From Saccharum officinarum (taxonomy: Eukaryota > Streptophyta > Magnoliopsida > Poales > Poaceae), in assembly GCA_020631735.1 (NCBI GenBank), contig CM036201.1, positions 79,088,502 through 79,152,501 of the forward strand: a DNA stretch of 64,000 bases, read 5' to 3'. Position 1 is the first letter of the stretch. Each line of letters opens with the position of its first letter. Shown here one piece after another: positions 1 through 11,644 of this stretch. A program made the position numbers and the translations under genes. The notes beneath the pieces are model-generated. The model was not told the origin of the DNA, searched no databases, and was given only the letters and a program-made list of their open reading frames with translations.

Positions 1-254
1 ATTAATTTCTGAATATTTGTGTAATCCAGAGTGCTTATAATGTGTTGATCTACTCAGCTATTATCTAATTTAATTCTTCTTTCATCGAAAAAAGCTAATC
101 AGTGGTCCTAGTTTATTCAAACATGGCCTAATAGCGTAGTTTAAAATAGGTAAATCATAGTGACGTTTTGTAAATATCTACGTGCGTTTCAATTAATCCT
201 TTGCCGGTGCAGCGGCGTTGGGCCTGACAGTCACAAGCTCGGTCACCGAAATAA

Positions 255-854
255 GGGGGTGTTTGGTTTGAGGTGTTAAATTTTAGCCAGTGTTATATCG
301 GATGTTGACTGAGCTTGATCATGGGGTGTTCGGATACTAATAAAAAAACAAATTACATAATCCACCACTAAACCGCGAGACGAATTTATTAAGCATAATT
401 AATCTATCATTAGCAACTATTTTTTACTGTAGGAATTATTGTTAATCATGGATTAATTAGGCTTAAAAATCATCTCGCAAATTATCCTCACCCTATATTT
501 TTAGTTTTGTAAATAGTCTATATTTGATACTCCATGCATGTGTTCAAAGATTCGATATGATGGGAACTAAAATTTACTCCCTCCATCCTAAATTATAAGG
601 CATTCCAAGAATCTTGGAGAGTTAAAGATCTCAAGTTTAACGAAATTTATATAATAAGATAATAATATTTATGACACCAATTAAGTATCATTAGATTCTT
701 CATTAATTATATTTTCATAGTATAACTATTTAATGTTATAACTTTTTATAATTTTCTATATAATTTTGGTTAAACTTAAGATGCTTTGACTCTTCAAAAT
801 TCTTGAAATGCCTTAATTTGGAATGGAGGGAGCAGTTGCCTAGCCAAATACCCC
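255..854. mobile_element. Tourist/PIF-Harbinger-type MITE, interrupted by a Stowaway
   Basis: The ends are imperfect inverted repeats (GGGGGTGTTTGGTTTGAG at the left, the complement of CCTAGCCAAATACCCC at the right). They are flanked by the trinucleotide TAA at 252-254 and 855-857, the usual PIF/Harbinger target duplication. The element is split by a Stowaway MITE at 575-833. No coding capacity is seen. Bases 1-251 to its left are AT-rich and hold nothing recognisable. Confidence 0.75.
575..833. mobile_element. Stowaway-type MITE (nested)
   Basis: Begins TACTCCCTCCATCCTAAATT and ends with the inverted form (AATTTGGAATGGAGGGAG), about 259 bp and AT-rich. It is closely related to the element at 2367-2629 and lies inside the Tourist-type element at 255-854. 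Confidence 0.8.
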
Positions 855-1090
855 TAAAGTTTCGTCGCAAAAAAAAAAACACCCCCTAAAGTTCTTGGAT
901 CACACATTTCCAGCGGGTAAACCCCGGATTTAGCACAAAACCGTGTGACGGCGCCGGTAGTTAATCACCTCCTACACGTGGCCCCTAAACCCCCCACGCA
1001 CACCATTTCTAAACCTCTTTCACAAGTCGCAACAGTTCTACTTCCTCCGCAAACCGCCGCACCAGTCGCCGGACCCCGCCGCCGGCCGCG

Positions 1091-4000
1091 ATGGGTAGCA
1101 GGGTGGCCGCGGCGCTGCTCCGGCGGGGCAGGGACCAGGCATCAGCCCTGCTGACGCCTCGTCTGCCGAGGAACGCCCCTGCTCCGGCCCCAGCGCCTAG
1201 GGTTGGATCCGCCTCCTCCTCCTGTGGCGGCGGCGGAAGCTGCCTCGTCCCGCCGAGGCCGGGGCCAGCGGGGCCTTCTCTCCCGCTTCCCGGTTCGGCT
1301 CCTTCCACGCCTTCCGATCCCAAGCTCCCAAGGTTAGCGGGCCTCTCCTCCCCTTTGAGTAAATGTCGATGCCATCATTTTGGAGGAATTGCCAGACCTT
1401 CTGTAATTGGACCGCTTTCGACGGAAATGGCTCGGGGCAGTCACTGTATGTAGGGTAAATCCCTTTTGTTTTCGACTAACATATGACCATTTTGGGGTGA
1501 GAAGCTTGTCTGATTGATATAGCGAATTAGCAATATTGAATCTTGGCTGTATCTGTCTTCCGAGTTTTAGATACGATGGTGCTTCAGTTGCAGAAATTAA
1601 TCTCTGCAGGGCGAAATGTTAAATAGACAATGGTGTTTCAGTTGCAGAAATTACTACAAAAATGTAAATAATTGTTTTTTTGCATATGTGAAATTCACAC
1701 ATCAGTACTTCATAGTCCATTTATTAAAATTTTTAGAAAAATATTGGTATGCATTGCAATATACCATTCATTACTTCACCTTGGCATGCTAAGGAATTCT
1801 CTAAACTACAGCTGATTCATATGTTTGTTTCATTTTAGACCGTATTTGGCCAATGCACAAGGAGAATGTCAACTACCGCAGCAGCACTGAACTCAGCTGC
1901 GACCAATGGAGCAGCAAATTCAGGATTGAAGCTACTTGTTACGAAAGGGCCTCAAGCACAGAAGGCGGTCGGGATATGGCTCTTTGGGTGTGCTGCCTGG
2001 GTGTTCAGCTTGGTCATACTCGGAGGGATTACTCGGCTCACACGTTCTGGGCTGTCAATGACTGACTGGAAGTTCACAGGGGAAATACCTCCAATTACAG
2101 ACGATGTGTGGCAGCTGGAATTTGAGAAATACAAGCAGTCACCTGAGTACAAGAGGTAAGGATGCAATCACTGTCATTTGTTCATGCATTGCCTTACGTT
2201 TGTCTGCTATTTTTTTATGGTCACTGGTGTAACTAGGTGATGTCCTGTTTTCATAATGCACAACAGCTTATTTTCTTGCATATTCGATTTGATTTCGTGA
2301 CCCTCTTAGAAGGTTCTAAGCATTTCAATGGACACCCCTCTCACGACTTCAGTGATACTAAACTAGTACTCCCTCCATCCCAAATTATAAGGCATTCCAA
2401 GAATCTTAGAGAGTCAAAGGATCTCAAGTTTGACCAAATTTATATGATAAGATAATAATATTTATGACACCAATTAAGTATCATTAGATTCTTCATTAAT
2501 TATATTTTCATAGTATACCTATTTGATGTTTTAAATTTTTGTAATTTTCTCTATAATTTTGGTCAAACTTAAGATGCTTTGACCCTCCAAGATTCTTGGA
2601 ATGCCTTATAATTTGGAATGGAGGGAGTACTACACAGTGCAGTTTGCCTCAGTACTCAATAACTCCCTCTGTTGTTTGAAGGGTATGTGAACAAACATTT
2701 ACAACAGCGACGCTACCAAACGCTTAATAATAACTGTCTCAACTTATGGTATTAGAACATATGAAAGGTTTGACTAAGCTTTGCCATCCAATCCACTGTT
2801 TTGACCTTGTATTATGGTTTTGACTTCGACCATTACTGAAGTTGGTTGCCTTCGTTTCTGCCCACTTTGGATCACAGAGAGGGAGAGGGAGGAAAGGGAG
2901 AGAAGAAAATGGATCCTTTCCAGAGCTATGATATTAAACTAAATGATGGTCTAACCTGTTACAAAACTGCCAAAGTTTGGAAAGCTTAGTAAACTTTAGC
3001 TCCCATGTGCATCAAACCAGAAATTCCCATAGTTCTCACATGTGTAACCTTGACACATATTATCATTTTTTTTGAAAGTTTAGAACATTGTAATAAACAA
3101 CAGTCTGCAACATCAAACGAAAAGAAAAAAAAGGGAAGACGACGTTTTGTGCTACCCTATGTTTCAAATTATAGTTCACTTTAGCTTTGTCCTAAGTCAA
3201 ACTTCTCTAATTGCTGACCAAGTTAATAGAAAAATCCACCAACATCTACAACAGCAGACTAGTTTCTTTATATTTTCCATGAAATATGTTGACATCGCAT
3301 TTAATTGAATTTGTAGATGTTAATATATTTTTTCTAAAAAACATGTTCAAAGTTAGAGAAGTTTGGCTTAGGACAAAGCTAAAGTGAATTATAACTTTGA
3401 ACGGGGGAGTAGTAATTGATATGAGTTTGGTAGCAATCTAGAATAAGTAGCTCACATGGACTCTCAGAAACTTCATTTATTTTCCTTTAAATAAATGAAG
3501 TTTTCAACCCTACAATTATGAGTTGATTTTCCTTTCCCCATCCTAACATGCAATGGTGCCAGTGTTTCTATGCACCACCTAATTACTGTAGCATTTTGGA
3601 ATTGCTGGAAAAGCATGCAGCTCTTGAATAAAGGGTCCTCAATGTTTTCTAGTGCCAAGTGTTAGAAATCTTTCCTAGCCTTATTTTAATTGCTGCATTA
3701 CATTTTTTGGCACAGCTGTGTGCACTTCTTGTATCCAGGATGAATTTGTACCGAGAAATTATACACAAGCTTTGGTTCCTTTCTTCCCCGCAAAAGAAAG
3801 AAGCTCTATTTCCTTTCTATTCTTATGAATAAACCAGATGCAAAAGAAAAAAAAAAGCTCTGTTTCCTTTCTATTCTTATGCATAACCAGATCCAGGTTG
3901 ATCTTTCCCAAATAATTTATGGCTAATGCCCCGCTTAAGGCAGGTTTGATTTCAAATATCCAAACTTAGTCCTTTGCATAAAGTTTTGTGAGAGCATATT

Positions 4001-6630
4001 GAGCCCTGATGTTAAGGGGTGGAACTCTCTCGATTCTGCTCGAGGCACAACTTAGTTTGTTGGCAAGAATACGAAACTCTTTCGGCTTTACAACATGTTT
4101 TCATTTATTAGTGATCAATATAAAAAGACAAAAATATGTAAATGTAGATCAGTTGTCTTGTTCTACAAAGGACGATGCCTTGTTCTTGTTCCACAAAGGA
4201 TGCATGATGCCTGATGGAACCTCAGCATAAACCATTGAACGAGTTCCAGCCAGTCGAAACAAAGCTAAATGGCTTCAAAGTGCCTTTTCCAAATCTGACT
4301 AGAAGTACTAGGAACATGACCGCAATCCCCAAAAGACGAAGAGAAGCAATCTGTAGTGGCACGGTTCTTTAAATCATGATCCAGTCCTCCACCAACAGCA
4401 GACTAGTTTCTTTATATTTTCCATGAAATATGTTGACATCGCATTTAATTGAATTTGTAGATGTTAATATATTTTTTTCTAAAAAACATGTTCAAAGTTA
4501 GAGAAGTTTGGCTTAGGACAAAGCTAAAGTGAATTATAACTTTGAACGGGGGAGTAGTAATTGATATGAGTTTGGTAGCAATCTAGATTCTAGAATAAGT
4601 AGTTCACATGGACTCTCAGAAACTTCATTTATTTTCCTTTAAATAGATAATGACTATCCCCTTCCTTAAGTGATGCTGCTTTGAATGCCATATTTCTGCT
4701 AATGCAATTGCAGCATCCTACAAACATATCTAGGGTGAACAAAGGAATGAGCCTTGAAGATTTCAAATTTATATACTGGATGGAGTATGCACACAGAATG
4801 TGGGGAAGAGCTTTGGGCTTTGTATTTGCAGGTCCTTTTGCATACTTTATTGCAAAAGGTTATGTTACCCGCCAACTTGGGCTCAGGTTGTCGGCTCTTT
4901 TTGCACTTGGTGGTGCACAAGGACTCATTGGCTGGTGGATGGTGAAAAGTGGCCTTGAGGTATTTAGTAGACAATGTCTTTCATGTTTAATTACTTTGAG
5001 GCTTTGAACTTCACTATTTTTTTCACCTCAGGAACCAACATCTGAGTATGTTCAACCAAGGGTTAGCCCTTACAGGCTGGCAACTCACCTGACTTCTGCA
5101 TTTGTTATATACTGTGGTATATTGTGGACTGCTTTGTCAGTAGTGATGCCTGACCCTCCAACCGGATCAATGAGCTGGGTAAATGGTGCAGGAAAAATCA
5201 GAAAGTTGGCAATTCCTGTCAGTGCTGTTGTAGGCATTACTGCAATATCTGGAGCATTTGTTGCAGGCAATGATGCAGTACGTATTACATTCTCTGCGTG
5301 TGTTTTGTAGTTTCTGTCTCGAAACTATGTTTACGTTTTTCTTTCTTTCATCTAATTATTTATTACTGCTATGACAAGGGGCATGCATACAATTCATTCC
5401 CAAAGATGGGTGACAGTTGGATTCCTGAAGATGTATTTAGTATGGAGCCTTTCATCCGCAATTTTTTTGAGAATACATCTACAGTACAGGTAACTTTTTC
5501 TCGCAATGTTAAGTTTACAGATCTGTTCATGTTCTCACACAAAGGAGTTCAGCTCCACATGTTGTCTGGAATATTTTATCTGAGAGTTTTCAGTCACTCT
5601 CTTTGCTTCTTGTCCCTTCATCCCATATCATATGTCGTTTTGACATAGCTTTTGCAATGCACCTAGATACTCCCTGCATTCCAAACTGTAAGTCGTTTAG
5701 GCTTTTCTAGATACATAGCTACATAATAAATAAACACTATGAATCTAGAAAAGCCAAAATGACTTACAATTTGGAATGGAGGGAGTGTATGCCAGCTATG
5801 TGTAGGTACATAGTAAAAACTATATATCTAGAAAAGCCAAAAGAGCATATAATTTGGAGTGGAGGGAGTAGTTTTTAAGCAATTCATTTTGGCAGAACCA
5901 CAAAATAGGTAGTACAGTGGCATAACAGCTTGTTTCTTCCCCAAAGTATGCATTGACCATTTTGCAAGAAGTGTCATATAAGTATTACAGTAAGTTCTTG
6001 TGTCAATATGCATTGACGATCTGATCACCAGTAATTTTGGAGTGCATCACCACAGGAATTGTGTTAGTCCAGAGTTCTTCACCTGTTTTGTAGACTAACA
6101 AGCTCTTCTCATTCTTGTAGCTCAATCACCGAATTCTCGCAACAACCACATTACTCTCTGTGGGTGGATTATGGTTGGCTGCAAGGAAAATAGACATGCA
6201 TCCAGCAGTCAAGTCACTGATCGGAAGCACACTTGGGATGGCTGCTCTCCAGGTAATACATCCAGCTCATATTGTTAGTTCCTGCTAGTAACTTATGTAA
6301 CTATCAATTGTTGTGCACAATCCAATATGTGTGCCAATGTGCCAGATGAAGTTATTGCATTACATGAACAAGTTCATTTTTGAGGCACATGAAGAGTATA
6401 ACCAAGTCCTAATGAACTAGTGTACAACACCGATAATAATGTTAAATATTCTATTTCAGGTTACATTGGGCATATCTACACTATTGATGTATGTTCCAAC
6501 CTCTTTGGGCTCAGCGCACCAGGCTGGAGCATTGACTCTGTTGTCACTTATGATCCTTCTCACTCACACTCTAAGAAGGCCGTCACCAGCTCTTCTTAAA
6601 TCAATTTCATCTGCTGTGAAATCAACCTGA
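1091..6630 (+). CDS. COX15: COX15, mitochondrial heme A synthase (seven exons)
   Basis: COX15 oxidises the heme O methyl group to make heme A for cytochrome c oxidase in the mitochondrial inner membrane. Exons read as 1091-1402, 1839-2155, 4734-4959, 5032-5277, 5379-5489, 6121-6252 and 6460-6630, in consistent phase with GT-AG boundaries, giving about 504 residues. The family core is clear: [33 protein letters not shown], then the conserved heme-ligand histidine contexts EYAHRMWGR (exon 3), LATHLTS (exon 4), [10 protein letters not shown] (exon 6) and [10 protein letters not shown] (exon 7), with several hydrophobic helices. The first about 110 residues are Arg/Ala/Pro-rich, as expected for a mitochondrial presequence. 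The exon 1 donor is the weak point: only the GT at 1403 keeps phase with exon 2, while the better-looking GTATGT at 1446 would not. Intron 2 (2.6 kb) holds MITEs and a copy of the gene's own 3' flank. Confidence 0.94.
2367..2629. mobile_element. Stowaway-type MITE in COX15 intron 2
   Basis: The terminal inverted repeats TACTCCCTCCATCCCAAATT and its complement end at GGAGGGAGTA, with TA at both borders. The interior is nearly the same as the element at 575-833, so both are recent members of one subfamily. Confidence 0.85.
3149..3413. mobile_element. MITE with long inverted arms in COX15 intron 2
   Basis: The left arm (about 3163-3212, AATTATAGTTCACTTTAGC) is the inverse of the right arm (about 3352-3405, GCTAAAGTGAATTATAAC). 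The right half recurs at 4395-4557 because it is part of the local duplication described separately. Confidence 0.65.
3253..4640. repeat. Pair of about 235-bp direct repeats flanking the inserted block
   Basis: The segment starting GCAGACTAGTTTCTTTATAT at 3253 recurs at about 4400 and both copies end near TTTATTTTCCTTTAAATA (about 3490 and 4640). They are almost identical and enclose the duplicated 3' flank. Confidence 0.85.
3501..4381. repeat. Duplicate of the COX15 3' flank, inside intron 2
   Basis: This block is nearly identical to 6651-7572, which starts 21 bp after the COX15 stop codon and probably contains the 3' UTR. It has the same orientation. The intron copy lacks an internal stretch present at about 7083-7121 but otherwise differs by scattered substitutions. 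It is bracketed by two copies of a local segment of about 235 bp (3253-3490 and 4400-4640). Confidence 0.88.
5668..5871. mobile_element. Short Stowaway-type MITE plus a half copy
   Basis: 5668-5789 starts TACTCCCTGCATTCCAAACT and ends with the inverted terminus GGAGGGAGTGTA. A second right half follows at 5790-5871, ending GGAGTGGAGGGAGTAG. It lies in COX15 intron 5. A similar right half occurs at about 11,037-11,117. Confidence 0.7.
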
Positions 6631-6650
6631 TAAGATACTATGCCTTGAAT

Positions 6651-7572
6651 TTTTCGACCCTACAATTATGAGTTGATTTTCCTTTCCCCATCCTAACATG
6701 CAATGGTGCCCGTGTTTCTATGCACCACCTAATTACTGTAGCATTTTGGAATTGCTGGAAAAGCATGCAGCTCTTGAATAAAAGGGTCCTCAATATTTTC
6801 TAGTGCCAAGTGTTAGAAATCTTTCCTAGCCTTATTTTAATTGCTGCATTACATTTTTTGGCACAGCTGTGTGCACTTCTTGTATCCAGGATGAATTTGT
6901 ACCGAGAAATTGTACACAAGCTTTGGTTCCTTTCTTCCCCGCAAAAGAAAGAAGCTCTATTTCCTTTCTATTCTTATGAATAAACCAGATGCAAAAGAAA
7001 AAAAAGCTGTTTCCTTTCTATTCTTATGCATAACCAGATCCAGGTTGATCTTTCCCAAATAATTTATGGCTAATGCCCCGCTTACCTTAACAAGATGCTA
7101 TAATTCAACTCACCGCCTGGAGGCAGGTTTGATTTCAAATATCCAAACTTAGTCCTTTGCATAAAGTTTTGTGAGAGCATATTGAGTAATTGAGCCCTGA
7201 TGTTAAGGGGTGGAACTCTCTCGATTCTGCTCGAGGCACAACTTAGTTTGTTGGCAAGAATACGAAACTCTTTAGGCTTTACAACATGTTTTCATTTATT
7301 AGTGATCAATATAAAAAGACAAAAATATGTAAATGTAGATCAGTTGTCTTGTTCTACAAAGGACGATGCCTTGTTCTTGTTCCACAAAGGATGCATGATG
7401 CCTGATGGAACCTCGGCATAAACAATTGAACGAGTTCCAGCCAGTCGAAACAAAGCTAAATGGCTTCAAAGTGCCTTTTCCAAATTTGACTTGAAGTACT
7501 GGGAATATGACCGCAATCCCCAAAAGACGAAGAGAAGCAATCTGTAGTGGCACGGTTCTTTAAATCATGATC
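6651..7572 (+). repeat. COX15 3' flank / probable 3' UTR, source of the intron copy
   Basis: Directly follows the COX15 stop codon and is repeated in intron 2 (3501-4381). It holds no supported gene; the short open frame near 7200 is also present in the intron copy and resembles no known protein. Confidence 0.7.
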
Positions 7573-9210
7573 ATATAGATATATATCCCTTTACCATTAA
7601 ACATGAGCTGTTCAAGACTCTTTTCTGTATCCAGCTATGGGAGCCAAATTAGAACCTCCAACTTTGGATGTTGATTCCTCCACCGAATGGCCCTGAGGCC
7701 CCTGTAAAATGTGATGGTACGTAGAGCGTTATATAAATATGCTCATTTAGTCATTTCATTACAAGCGGTTCAATATGCATACAATCTACTGAACCAAAGT
7801 ACCTCGGTCTGCAAATCTAAAGTCTAATGATGCTTCCATGAGATACAGTCCTTGATAACCTGGTGCTGCCGAAATGTTGATCGGGAGTGTTACAGCTAAT
7901 TTTAGTAGAATATATGCTCATTATCGTGGTCAGGAACGCAGGAACAAAGGAAAGGAAACAGAGAAATAGAAAAAACCACAAGAATAGAAAAGGGTTGTTG
8001 GCAAAATATAGGATTAGAAAATACAGGATGTAAATGGGAAAACATGTTTGGAACGCAAGAAGTAGAATCAAATAAACAATAGAAATAATGAAATGAACTT
8101 TAGTGCTTATACAACAGCTATCTGTGTAGCTGTTGTAGTGTTGGTCAGTGCCAACTGCAGAGCCGCAGACACTGGAACGGTGACGTGCACAAGGTAGTCA
8201 GCGTCCAAGCACGCGTGGTTATCCTGTAGTAAAGAAAATTTGAACAACATCCTGAGTATCTTTGAATTCTCAAGAACTAAAGAAAATTGCTAACTGAGTC
8301 GCAGTATCTTACTCCTAGCCGTCTTGAACTTCCAAAATTAACCGAATCACTTAACCTCTCCCTTAAAACAAATTGACTTTTTTTTTGCAGCCTGTTGATA
8401 TCATAATCAGAAAATTTGTTTGTCTGTGCGCAGGGCTAGATTAGCTCGTTAAGAACGAAAGCGAGCTTAACTCTAGCTCGGCTCAATTTGTTTAGCTCCT
8501 GAGCCAGCTTGTTTCAACTAATGAATAAATCAATAGCTACTAATTCGTTCCATGCAAACATCAAGCCGAAAAGTATAATGCATGACATACATTATTTCTT
8601 GACTTCAACCTTCATGTGTACAACATAACATCAAGCTATTGTTGGTTTAGTTGCCCCAGGAAATACTTGGCTCGTTTAGCTTGTGGGCTGGCTTGCAAGT
8701 CGGCTTGAGCTAGCTCATTGGCTTATGAGCTAAAAATATTAATTTGTCTCGTTAAATACAAACAAATTAAATAAAGCCAAGTTGAGTCAAGTTACCAACT
8801 TACCATCGAGCCAAGCGAGCTAGCAAGCCATAAGTTTTTTGTCCAGTCAATATTTGTGTGTGGGTGTGTGCAGGTGAAAGTGACGGCATGAATGTGATAC
8901 TGATACCTAACAAGTTGCATGGGCTTCCATGCTCTACATATTAACTTTAAACCAATGGAATTATTATTGTAAACCACCAGGAGATCGAGGTAAGCAGAAA
9001 CAAGGGTGAACAATAAAAACAAAGGTAAAAAAAACTAGAAATGAAGAAGAAAATGCACTAATTAGTTTTTAGTGCAAATAAAAACACAACTGCATATATA
9101 CGGTACAATTCGCCGGTGATATCTGTAAGTGGTGTTTGTCCTCTACTAACCATGTCCCATAAATAAATAATTTAAAAGTTCATCTTTTGAACTACATCAG
9201 TGCCACACAA
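7573..9210. other. Intergenic, with transposon remnants
   Basis: No gene is seen. Bases 7929-8068 resemble the AGGAATAGAAAA-rich sequence at 43,188-43,302, a degenerate MITE type. Bases about 8440-8830 are full of AGCTCG/GAGCTAGC motifs in both orientations (for example GGCTCGTTTAGCTTG and CGAGCCAAGCGAGCTAGC), as in non-autonomous hAT-like elements of grasses. The class is inferred. Confidence 0.4.
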
Positions 9211-9216
9211 TCTGCC

Positions 9217-9225
9217 TATATAAAG
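9217..9225 (+). promoter_or_regulatory. TATA box of the CEP gene
   Basis: TATATAAAG lies 112 bp upstream of the ATG at 9337, leaving room for a short leader of about 80 bp. A CT-rich stretch follows at 9244-9265. Confidence 0.6.
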
Positions 9226-9336
9226 AAGGACCTGGCTTGCTGAGTTCTCTCATCCTCCTCTTCCCGATCCCATATTCCAAGCTATCTAGCTAGCTAGCAT
9301 CATCAAGATCACTTTGTCCTGCAGCTTGTAAACTCC

Positions 9337-9579
9337 ATGGCCATCTCGTCGAAAACCGTCGCTGCTGTGCTCATCAGCATGATGCTGCTCAGCACCACCT
9401 GCTGCTTCGTGCAGCTCCCTGCTGCCACCATAAGCACGCACCATTATCCATGCACTGGAAGAAGGGTTCTGCAGGTGCCTGCAGCTGCAACTAACAAGGA
9501 CACCGATTCGTTCCCACCATCCACTCCAGGCCATAGCCCCAGCGGTGGCCATGGAAACAGTCCTCCGATGACCAAATGA
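9337..9579 (+). CDS. CEP: CEP-type secreted peptide hormone precursor
   Basis: An 80-residue precursor. Residues 1-30 form a signal peptide with a hydrophobic core (AAVLISMMLLSTTCCFV). A variable spacer follows, then at residues 57-72 the stretch DSFPPSTPGHSPSGGH. This matches the C-terminally encoded peptide (CEP) pattern of a 15-residue motif built on F-R-P-T-x-P-G-H/N-S-P-G-x-G-H; here the Arg is Pro, the Thr is Ser, and Gly after SP is Ser. CEPs are cut out in the apoplast, proline-hydroxylated and perceived by CEPR receptor kinases in nitrogen and root signalling. An eight-residue tail (GNSPPMTK) follows the motif. The gene has no intron, its own TATA box and an AATAAA-like signal near 9780. 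The family call rests on the motif; exact activity is unknown. Confidence 0.78.
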   Translation: MAISSKTVAAVLISMMLLSTTCCFVQLPAATISTHHYPCTGRRVLQVPAAATNKDTDSFPPSTPGHSPSGGHGNSPPMTK

Positions 9580-9699
9580 TGAAGCATACCATGCATCTGC
9601 TAGCTCCTGCTTAATCGCTGCATCTGCCACCCTACTGTACATGTAATATTCCGTGTGCTTTGTTTTGCTCTGTTTAAACATGAAATAATTCTGACGCAT

Positions 9700-9957
9700 A
9701 GGGCATCTAGCTAGGCGTTGTTTGTACCGCTCGTTGTAAAAACTCTTGCTATCTGTATTGTATCTAAATGTACAAATATAAATAAAGGCAAAGATTATGC
9801 AGCATTTTCAAAAGGCAGGAAAAGGTTTACCAACAGCAAATAAAACCTGTGCATCCATGCATATTATGACAACACGCTTCATATTATCTGCCTCTTGTGG
9901 TGTACTATGAATGAAAGAGTTGTTTTAGCATTGTCTAAGGTGCTGGTATTCCGACAT
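9700..9957. other. 3' flank of the CEP gene
   Basis: AT-rich; ATAAATAAAG near 9779 is a plausible polyadenylation signal. Nothing else is seen. Confidence 0.4.
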
Positions 9958-10306
9958 AAGAGCATCTCCAACCGTTAAAAAATTCACTTGTCAAGTTTAA
10001 GAAATTTCCAACTCCTGAAAAAAAGTAGGGAGGGAACTGTTGTCCTTCTCCAATAGTTTTCAATAATATGCTCCTGAAAAATAAAAAAAAGGAGGAGCAG
10101 GACCGCAAGCTGTGCGAGATGACAAAAAAAAAAGAATCCGAAAAACAAGTGCGAGATGGAAAAAAACCACTCCCCAATGTGATTGGGAGTTCTTGGTCAT
10201 ATGCGTAGAAATTGAGAATCGCTATACAAAACTATTGGAGGGTGATTTTTCCCCTTCACTGAGATTGAGAGTGGGTTTAATTTAGAAATCAGTTGGTGAT
10301 GCTCTT
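9958..10306. mobile_element. MITE with AGAGCATCTCCAAC ends
   Basis: The left end AAGAGCATCTCCAACC and right end GTTGGTGATGCTCTT are inverted repeats; internal sequence is also partly palindromic (AATTCACTTGTCAAG, TGATTGGGAG). About 350 bp, non-coding. The same end type bounds the larger element at 11,645-12,215. Confidence 0.7.
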
Positions 10307-11644
10307 ACATCGACAAAAGGGAACTCATGCAGAAATAACTAAATTTTCTAATAAAGTATAGAAATAGTTACCCGAATTTGCATAGGGTAGGAATCAAAGT
10401 TCTGTGGTCTGGTGGGTGTGAACTACACTATGAGCTATAGCAGTGCCATCGAACGTTTTCACCCATGATCATGGGCTAGTAAACTTGAGGAGCTTTACTG
10501 CAAACATAATCGGGCCTTTGTTCAAAGTCACTTCTTGTTTATTTGTTTTTTAAACCAACCGAGCAGTAGAGCCGCCGATTATATTTTGATAAAAAAGAAA
10601 GTCCAGACAGGATAGACAAGACATGATAGACAACACATCCAGAAGGAGTTTACAATTGAAAAATAGAAAACAAGCAACTACAATGACTAATGCAACTTTG
10701 TTAACGACAACCCCGCTTAAAACAAGAGCAAGTAGTTACACAGCATCTCACAATGAAGACAACACTAAACCAAGAAGCAAAAAAACCTTTGCCACCCAAT
10801 CCCAGAAGGCACAAACTTTTAAACCCATCAATGGTGTAAGGAGGTCTGGCGGTATTTCTATAAACAATCTACATAGATTTGAATGGCGTCCTCACTGAGC
10901 CTCCCATCATTTTCAACAATGTCCAAATCTTTTAGCACACCATGTTGTGCAAGTTGAACACTTTGACGAAGTGTCGATCTACCATAGGACTTACGCAGAC
11001 GTCTTGCTGTCGTGGTCAGTGGTTAAGGGGGAGGATGCATAAGTATATAGCAAAAGCTATGTATTTAGAAAAACAAAACATCTGATAATGTGGAAACAGT
11101 GGAATGGAGGGAGTACTTATTAGGCAGAGGAGCTATTGTCCATAAGAGTATCGTGAATATGAGTTGAACCCTAGGACTTAGTAGTAGTTGTAGAGTAACC
11201 ACCTCCATGACGAGCTAGGGGATCGATGTCCTTGACCTTTTCAGTGAAGTTCTAGGTACTTTCCTAAGATCCGGTTCCGAATTCGTGAAGCTCTTTCCCT
11301 CAATCGTTCCTCATTCCTCTTACAACAGCATCCATGGCTAGATCTAGCCCCTAGACATCCGAATCTAGTCCATGGAGGTGGGGTTAGGGTCTTTGGTCCG
11401 CTTGTGGGAGATGCTTTGAGCCATTCACTTTCCATTGATCTGCCATTGGTGAATCACAGCGCAGGCCCACCCAAACCCAGATCTGGCGGCTTCTAGATGG
11501 GGGGTGTTCAGACCTATGATCTAGCTTCTGGCAGCTCCTCAACAAATGTGTTTAGATAAATGAAATATGAAGGACAAAGGTCATGACCTGGCATATTATG
11601 GTCCAATTTGGATCTAATAGCATTTAATAGTTAGCTACGCCTAA
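10307..11644. other. Intergenic repeat remnants
   Basis: No supported gene. An A-rich segment at 10,560-10,870 has the look of a reversed LINE 3' end (AGCCGCCGATTATATTTTG near 10,570), but no coding part is attached. A right half of a short Stowaway sits at about 11,037-11,117 (ending GGAATGGAGGGAGTAC). Bases 11,118-11,640 show nothing recognisable. Confidence 0.35.

Noticed and set aside
1446..1451. GTATGT as the COX15 exon 1 donor
   Set aside because: A good splice consensus, but it leaves exon 2 out of phase; the GT at 1403 keeps phase, though it is weaker.
4009..4230. A 73-residue open frame repeated at 7200-7421
   Set aside because: It is duplicated only because the whole 3' flank was copied; there is no recognised domain or codon signal.
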